From: Camarhynchus parvulus
Taxonomy: Eukaryota; Chordata; Aves; Passeriformes; Thraupidae
Assembly (NCBI RefSeq): GCF_901933205.1
Contig: NC_044585.1
Span: 4,030,001 to 4,094,000 of the forward strand
Length of the DNA stretch: 64,000 nucleotides
Direction of reading: 5' to 3'
A model generated the notes under the pieces. The model saw nothing but the letters and a program-made list of their open reading frames with translations, was not told where the DNA came from and did not search any database. Below are positions 47,001 to 56,000 of this stretch, piece after piece. Numbering within the stretch: position 1 is the first letter of the stretch; the number at the start of each line of letters is the position of its first letter. Made by a program: the position numbers and the translations under genes.

Positions 47001-50000
47001 TCAGTTTCCATCCCATCCATCTTTAATTGGGTGTAATAATAATTTCATTGCTTGCTGGGATTTGTGAGGCTGAACTAATATTTGTAAAATGCTTTGCTAT
47101 CCTCAACTCAAAGGCAATCTAGAGTGGCAAAGTTCTGGTGTTATTCACATTTGGATAATCCAGAATTATTCATAAACAAAATCAAGATTATGCAAATATA
47201 TTCATTAGTTCTCAGAATACCTCCAGGAAAATAGGGGAATTAGTTTTGTTAACAATTATGTATTATGTAAGTGTGTGTCTAAGCACGCACAGCCCCAGTG
47301 CTGGGGCACGCTCACCTGGGACTCATCCCGGGATCCCAGAGGGCTGGAGAACAAAGGTTTGGCCTGTACAAAGCCACCACCTCAATTTTGGATATCCTGA
47401 TGCCCCACAGCAAATGAGAGCACACAGCACAGAGCTCTGTGCCCTGCCAGGGTCCCCTGGCTGCCCCACTGACACCCCCAGTGTCCCCTCTGTACCCCCA
47501 CGTGTGAGCACCATCACCTTACCCCCCAAACCAGCCTTCCCTTCCCAAATGAGGCCTTCCACAGCACATGCAGGGCCAAGGGGCTGTGGATTTGGGATCT
47601 GGAGGCAGCCCCCTCACCCAGGGCCTGCCCTTTGTGCCCAGCACAAGCCCTCACACGATGCCAGCTTGTGCCCAGCCTGGCTTTCTGCAGCGTGTGACCA
47701 TCTGTTTGGGATGTGCTGGGAAATGGGAGATAAAGGTGCACTGAAAATACTGCATGGTTTAATTAATGCCACATGCCTTTCACTCTATAGGTTGTGTGGA
47801 TGGTTAATTATTTTTATAAAGAAAATAATTAGTCCCAATCAAGGCAGAAGCTCTCCAGAATTACAGCTCATTAACCGCTCTCACATTTTTCTGTTCTATA
47901 AAAAGTCATGTGGTGCTGATGAAGATTATAGACCCTTGGAATCAGCATTAAATACAAATTCAGACAGTGTTACCATCCTATTACCATCAACTTCATCGAC
48001 TTGGCTTCGGTAATTGCAGCTGGAGATGAAGGGCAGGGATTTCTGCTCCACACAATCTCTGGAAACAAGCACCCTGCCCATCAGTTTGCTGCAAACAATG
48101 TGACCCAAGCCCTGCCTTGGCTGAGTGCAGCCCTGAGGAGATGACAGCCACCAAGGAGAATGGGAAAAGCTTTGCTGGGCAGGTGAAAATGAGTGCTCAG
48201 GGTTGGTTCAGCTCCTGTTTGCAGTGGGGCTGCTCCTGCACACAGCAGGAATCACCCTGAATCTGCCCTTTGGCAAAGCCACCAGCCCAGTGGATGCAAA
48301 GGGTCAGGAAATGCAGAGGGGACAAGGAGCAACCTTGAAGCACTGGGATTATCCTCATGGGACATGGGGAAAACAGGACACAGGGGATGCTCTTGCTGGG
48401 GATGGGGAAGCATCTGCAAGCATCTCCCTCTGGGCAGTCCAGGCACTGGTCCAGTTCTATTGAACGTGGCACAGACCTCACTCAAAGCCTAATTGAAAGG
48501 AATCACAGCACATTAAAGGGAGTTCAGGTCAAATCAATACCAAAGTGCTGGGGAGGGTGAGCAGGGGGAGCGGGGCAGTGGCTGAGCCCCAGTGCCAGCT
48601 CTGCAGGCAGGGCACAGGCTGTGTCCAGGGGCTCCATTGCCTGCTTTTCCACCATGGGCAGGCGAGGTGAGACCCCTGTTCTCTGCTCTGTGCAGGACAA
48701 ACCTGGCAGTGACACAGGCTGAGGGCTGGCTGTGGCAGCCAGCAGTGGGGAGGGAGCCACAGGTCCCTAGGATCCTGCTTTTTAGCTTCCATTGATCAGG
48801 GATGGATGTGCCCTGGGTGGCATTCACAGCCCAGAGAGCAGGCAGCCAGCACTTTGGACCACGAGCCTCCACTGCAAAATTAACCCACCCATCCCCATGG
48901 CACAGCTCCCGTGCCCAGAGCCCTTGGGCATCTGAGCTCTTCAGGGGGGATGGGGAAATTGGGGCTCTGGGTGGAAAAAAGCACTTGTGGTGAACTCCTG
49001 AGGCGATGGGGGAGTAACTAGTGCCACAAGGCAGCACACAGCAGGAGCTAAACCTTCCCCTGGCACGTGCTGCCAGCGTTGTGCCTTTGGCTCTGGCCCT
49101 GCAGATGCAGAGATGCTCCACACTCACAGTGAGGGCAGGGATAGAGACAGGGACCCTGGCAGCCTGGACTCACCAAAACATCCAAAACCCCTCCAAAAGA
49201 CATGAGGAACATCCTTCACTTTCACTGGCTGCTGATCCTCATGTGGGAAGTGTTTGAGACGGCACAATGACTGGTCCAAAACCACACCAACAACTTCTCC
49301 AGCCACCAGACAGAACTGAATCCCTTCATCTGGGGATGTCCAGGGATCCTAGGGGAGATGCAGCCAACACACCCTGTCCCCTGCAGAGCTCAGCCCCACA
49401 CAGGGACTCCCAGGGGCCAGAGGAGGTCACCAGGAGACCAAGATTAGGAGACACAGGGCACAGCCAGGCCCACAGCCCGTGGGTCTCACTGCTCCCCAGC
49501 AGGTCAGGCTGCAAAGCTCCCTGTTTCAGGGGTTACACCACAGCTCCCTTTGTTCCTCCTCCACTGGTGGTGCCCACCCAGACCCCCTGCACCTCCCTCG
49601 CCGTGGCATTATTCTCTTACCCCTCGGTTGTGTTGGCCCTGCACCATCACCCTCTAACCCTGCCAAGGCGTGGCTGATGGGCACACAAAGGCAGGGATGG
49701 GGTGCAGGTGAGGGATAACCATGGAGGCTGTCCCACACACAGGGAAGGGCAGGTGACACATGGCACGTTTTGTTGCTTTGGGGTTTTACTGTCTGTAAGT
49801 TGCCAGTCTTGGAATTTTTTGGAGAATAAAAACCCCATCCCTTCAAAGAAGTGCTGAAGCCAGTTGTCTTGCTTGTCCTCATCATAACAATCCTGACCAG
49901 GCTCTGATCAGAGCAGGGAGGTTTGAAGAGGGCAAATGCTTTATGGGAAATAAGTTCTCTAAGTTAAAGCACCAGCCTCAGGAGCAGATCTGCCCAAACC

Positions 50001-53000
50001 CCAAACTGCCTCCTGCACCCTCTGGGCCACAGCCACGTCCATGCCCTGGCAGAGCAGGGCTGCTCTGCTGGCTGCAGCTGATGGAGCTGTGGAGAATGAC
50101 TTCTGTTATATTTACATGCTCTTACAGATTGGTGTTACACTTGCACAGCTTTGGTGGGCAGGGGATTGTAGGGCAGCTCCAGCTGACCCACAGATTAATG
50201 CAGCAGGAGCTCTTTAACTGTGAAATCTCTCTTAATGCAAAAATATTTCTCTTGCTGGGCAGTAGCTAGTTCTTCATCCTGATGGCAATGTAGCTCAGAT
50301 CCCAGCCTCCTGCCCCACTCTGCTCCAGTCACCCTCCAACACACGTGGGCACAGAGATAAATCCAATACAACCAGCCCATTGCCAAAGTGCCATCAAGTT
50401 CCTGCTGGAATTTGATGTTAGTGGCAGTGCAAACCCATTTTCTCATCGTTGCCCGTGGGTCTCAGAGCATTTCAGCCACCCTGTGGGCTGTGAGATGGGC
50501 ACCTGCCCCCAGCCCTGGAACCCAGCAGCAGGAAGCCCTCACAGCAGCAAGTGACAGCCTCCCCTGCCCCAGGGAGGAGAGAGAAGAGCAGCACCTCAGG
50601 CAGCAGGACCCTGCCCACAGTGTCCCCTCTGCCCACCCGGGGTGAACAAGGAGATTCCCCCAGCTGGGGCTGGGCAGCAGCTGCTTCTTCTCCCATTAAT
50701 GACAATTCATAAATTAAACACGCAGAGTTAAACGGGTCATCAGTGGAGCCCCAGCCTCGCTGCCTCCAGACCAGAGCCTCATTTCAGCCCGCCTCAAACA
50801 CCAGCACAGTTTTTAATAGAGTTTATTTTGCCACTTGCATTATTTTTCGTAAGCCCTTCCTGCAGTCCCTGCTGCGTTGGCAGGGAAAGCGTTCCCGCCG
50901 CGTGCGAAAGAAACGGCTATTTTTAAACTGCCCGTGTTTGTCAGCGCTTTCAGCTCGAGTGCCTGCTGGAGAAGCCAGTTCTGCAGCACCCGGTGTCCCG
51001 CAGAGGGTCCAGTGGCCTTTGCCAGGAGATGGTGGCACAGACGTGGGCACGGTGCCTGGCCATGCTGCCAGGGGTGATGGTCCAGCCCGCTCATCCCTGG
51101 CACACACCAAAGCCTGTTCGGGATGCTGTGCTGCTGGGACCCACCACTGCCACCAGATTTCAGGCATCACAACCTCTGTGCCTTTGCAGACACCTATGAA
51201 ATCAGCAAGCAAGGCTGCAAACACAAGCTGGCTCCATTTCTCCCTGCCCTTTGCTGGGAATGCCAATCCAGGCATCAAACCCAGGCCTGTTTTCCAGCTG
51301 GTGGCACCACCAGGGATGTGGGGCCAGAGGAGGACCCAAGGGGGTGGGAGCTGTGTGTGGGTCACAGGGAAGAACTGTGGGTCACAGCAGACCCAGTCTC
51401 AGGACAGCAAAGAGCCTCTGAGGGCTCATGCCAGAGCAGGGGCTGTGGCAAAAGCCCTGGCACCCTCTGCACTGAAACACTGGTGGGATTTTCTGACCTG
51501 GGCCAGGCTTTGCAGTGATGAAGGAGGTTTCAGTGCCCACAGGTAGAAAATGAAAAAAAAAAAAAAAAAAAAAAAAAGGAGAGAAAAGGAAAGGGTGGTC
51601 ATGCACGAAATTATTTCATTTCAGTGACACAGGGGGTGCATTTGATAAGTCCAACTTATAGAGAAATGGAAGTATGGAAAGGTACAGCCACCAGCCATGG
51701 AGAGGTGGGAAGGGGTAGGAATGGGGCTGAGCAGAGAAAGCCAGGGAAATCTCCCAAGCCCAGGGAGCCTGGTGAGACAAGGGACCCCTGAGACACCACA
51801 GAGGCTCTTTTGGGGTCAAGCTGCAGCAGGACAGGCTGTCCCAGATGATGGGGGCAGGATGGTGACAGCAAGGAGACACGAGCAGCCACAGGACCTGGCG
51901 CTGGGCAGAAGCTCCTTAGCAATCCCTGTCATCGAGGTCATCACTGCTATTTATTATTTAGGGCCTCACAGCCCTAAATATTCATTAGCAGGACTTTGTG
52001 GGAGGGGTGTGGACATGTGCATGGGGTTCAAGTGTCCTGCTCTCCTGCCTCTCCAGGGATGGGGACTGGCTGGAGCTGGTGCTGCTACCTGAGCCAGGCA
52101 AGGATGAACTCCAGCCCTGCAAGACCCTAAACTGTCATATTTCACCCTGGCCTGGTTCTCCACACTCCATGAAACAGCCTCACGAGTGTGGGGATGCTGC
52201 TGAGGCAGGGAGGGACGCCACGGTCAGCACAGACCCCACCAGTGCTCCCCTCACAAGCCCAGCACCCCCAACATCTGCAGACATGGGGCAGCCTGGCAGC
52301 CAGGCCAATGTCTCCAGTGGGTTTGATCAAGGGTGAAATCAAATATTTCTACAAAACCATCCTCCAGCCAGCCAGTGGAACTGTCCTCCCTTTTGCTTCC
52401 TTCCACCTGATTTCATCCCTCATCTAAAGAGATCGGATACGGTGCTTCCCTGGCACAGCAGGGACACCACAGGCTCCCCCTTGGCCAGAGGTGGGGCAGC
52501 AGCAAATCCTGGATTTGGGGAGATCCTTATCCCATGTTTCCTCAGCAGCTGCTGTGGCTCTTCACACACAGCAGCAGGGCCAGGTAGTGCCAGTGTTCTT
52601 TCTGGTGAGTGTGGGAGCTGGACCCCCGGTTTGGGCCCCAAGCAGAGCTCAGCAAAGCTCTCAAGTGGACTTTCACAGGTGAGAAATCACCTGTCCCCCG
52701 AATCACAGCATTTCCCAGCAGAGAGGCCAGCAGGGTCACGGCGCCCAGCAGCAGTCCAGAGCAGAGGCAGATGGACAGGGCCGGGGGAAAGGAGGAGGAT
52801 GAGGATGATGAAGGCTCTGCGAGCAGCAGGGAGTGGGTCCTGCGGGCATTCCCAGCTCTTCCCCTCACTCAGCCGCCCCCAGCCCCCCGGCAGTTCCGAG
52901 CTGCCTAATTAGCTCTCCCCGCTCCCAGCGCCGTCCAGCTGGAGCCGGAGGGCAGGGGCAGACAAAAGCCTCGCTATTGACAGCCCCTCCGAGGAAGGGG

Positions 53001-56000
53001 CTTTTCTTCTCCCCCTCGCTTTTCTTTTCAAGCCCCTCTCCCCCCTCCTTGGGCCGGGGCCACGGGCTCATTAGCACTGGGGCTCGCTGGATGGAGCAGC
53101 AGATGGCAGCCAGGCGGCCCCGCGGAACAGATGCCCGGCCAGCCAGGGGAGATTAACGGGGCTGGGGGGCAGCGGCACGGCAGGGCTGCCAGCGGGGCTC
53201 CCTCCCGGCAGAACACCGCACATCCCTGCCGAGGGGCTGCCGGCACGCTGGGGACTCGCGGCCGCCAAAGGGAGCCAGAGGTTGGGATGGCCAAAAGTCG
53301 CTGCAGAGGCCACAGGAGAACCGCAGCTGCTTTGCGCGCTCGCTGGGGTACCGAGACCTCCGACACCGCGGTGCCGTGGCTGCTCCTGCCTTGGCCCTGC
53401 GCAGCGGGCAGGACACGTCACCCTTGTCCCGGCAGCACCCAGACTCGTCTCCAACATCACCCGCGATGGCAAACCACGGCTTAATCCCACCTCAGCAGCA
53501 CAACCCTCCCCCTCCACGCACGGCGCATCCCGGGGGATTAAGGGTTAAAGCACAAATCCCCAGCGCTGCCCTGATGTGACCCACTTAGACCATCTGGCAG
53601 GGAGGGATGCAGGAGCCTCCTCTCCCTCCCCAGCGCTCACTCGGCATCACCAGCTGCCCCAGGAGCTGACACCAGCACCCGCAGGCCCCAAAGTGGATTT
53701 TGGCTGAGTTTCTGGGGACAGGGCAGAGACAGGGCAGCTCTGCCAACAGCACTGTGGCTGGCAGAGAACTAAACCACCCCCAGAGTCACCCCACAAGCCC
53801 CCACACTCCCACCAGCTCCAGTTCCCTGGAGCATCTCCCACCTGGATGTCCCCAAGTCCCAGCACTGGTGCTGATGGAATTCTCAGCAGCGCTGGAGAAG
53901 TCAGGCTTCCAAGTGGGACAGGGCTCCCAGCCCCGTGCTGTGCCAGAGGTCACGGCCAGGGAAGAGACGCAGACAAAAGCCCAGCCCAGAGGGAGGGAAG
54001 CTGATCCTGCTCTGGGGCCGGGGCCAGAGCATGGTGCTCATACTCATCCCCAGAGGCCAGAGGCACCTTAATGCAGCAGATTTTAGAAGCATTTTCAGTT
54101 CACCAGAGCCAAAATCCCATCCTCATGGCCCAGTGAGAGACACTGAGGGCACCCTGGTTTGGCAGAGGGGCTCAGGGCAGGGTAGGTGGTCCCAGTCCCT
54201 GAGCCCATCCCTCTCCACACTGGGCACAAAACCCTCTCAAATCACACTGGGATTTTGCACATACTGGAGCAATTCCCCTGCAAAGGCAAGCTCTGGGTCA
54301 GCCCCAGCCTCCCCTCACCACGCAGTCCCTCACCCTCAGCTGCACAGCAAAGCCCCACCAGGCCCTGTGTGGGCAGAGGTTAATTGGAAAAGCCCCTTTC
54401 CCCATCACCTCGGTTTTTCCTTTCACTCTGCAAACTGGTCAATAATCCATTTACTTTGGCAGAGCTCTGCTCTGGGCACAAAGCTGTCTGGGGGGCTGGA
54501 TTTCATGCCCCCCCAGCCCCAGCAGGAGGGAAGGTATTAATGTACTCTTTTGTTCCAGGATGAACCGTGGGTTTAGCAAAGCTTTAACCCTCCCAACCTC
54601 CAAGACAGCTTGATGGGAATTTAGATGGAAGATGCTTTACCTGCAGAAGCAGCAGGAAGGGAGTGGTGAGGGATGGGGCAAGGGGAAGAAGCATCACTTT
54701 CTGTCCAGGTAACCCCATTGCTGCCCCACAAGGATGCAGGATTGGGCCCTTAGCCCTCTCAGGCACCCTGCAGGATGCTTCAGGCTATGGACACTGTGGT
54801 GGGGGTTCCTGGCAGGACCCCCATGGTGCAGCTGAGCCCCTTGACACTCCACAAGGGCACAGGCCCAGCCAGGAAAACTGATGGGAGGTGGGCAGTGCTG
54901 GCCTGGAAACCATGGCAGCGTCCCCACTGCTGTGGGAAGCATGGGGCCGGATCCAGGGCAGGGTGTTTGCAGGGGACCAGCTGTCAAGTGTGGGAGAAAA
55001 CAGGAATCCAGATGGTCATCTTAATATTTCATTTGGCTAACTGGTTTCCCCATCTCCTCTCTGGCACCACAGTCATTTGCTCTTAAATTAGTCGGGAGTA
55101 TCGTCAGGGAAGAGAGGCTGGTCCAAGCAGTGGCGCAGCGAAACCTTCCGGAAAAACAAACCCAGAGCGGAGCCAGGCACGGAGACCACTACAACAGGAG
55201 CTGCTGCGAGCCTTGGGTCTGTTCTCTCCATGGACATCACTGTGCAGCCAAAGGACCCGCTGCAAAGCCCCTGGGGCTGTGAGATCTGGCACTCAGAGGT
55301 GCGATCCTGCCCAGACGGCAGCTCGGGCTCCTGGCAGAGCCCCCTGGGATGCGAGCCGAGCCGGCAGCACGGATGAGAAGAGCTGGGAACCGCAGCATCT
55401 CTGTCCCTGCAGCTTTGGTGGCAGCCCCTGGAGCGGCAGAGCCCCTCCGTGCCCGGGGCAGGGCGAGCGCAGCGAGTGCCCCGCAGAGCCCGGCGGGGCT
55501 GGCCCCGCTCTGTGCGGCTGCCACTCCACAGGGAACAGCCCCAGGGCCGGCAGGACACACGGCCAGGGGACAAAAGGAGCCGGGCTGCGCTGACCCGGCA
55601 GGGGAGCACAGCCCGGCGTGGGCACCTGGATCTGCTGGTGCCCACCACAAACCACAGCAAAGCCGAGCTGGCAGGGCTGCTGTGCTCTGTGCCAAGAGCT
55701 CTGCACTGTTTCACTGCCACCAGAGCTGTCACTACCAGCAGCACGGAGCGGTGCTCACATTTGGGAACTTTTTAATGGATCTGCAAACACCCCAAGCTGT
55801 GGTGCTCAGCCCCACCACGATGTCTGCGCCATCCAAACTGCTGGTTAGATAGAGCCAGGCATCATTCCTGGCACCCAGGCTAGCTGTATTTCCCCAAAAC
55901 CTGAAATTGTTGCCTTATTACACCTCCAACTGCAAGATATTTAAGCTCACTCAGGAACCTCCAGGCAGGAGTGTGTGTGTGAGCCAGCCCTCAGCCCTTC

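Noticed and set aside
47246..48013. 255-codon plus-strand frame in SRRM4 intron 1
   Set aside because: It has no recognised domain, runs through an AT-rich putative regulatory block and is antisense to the gene. A chance frame is more likely.
51553..51577. A25 run as the tail of a processed pseudogene or retroposon
   Set aside because: No coding remnant, target-site duplication or known repeat body was recognised on either side.
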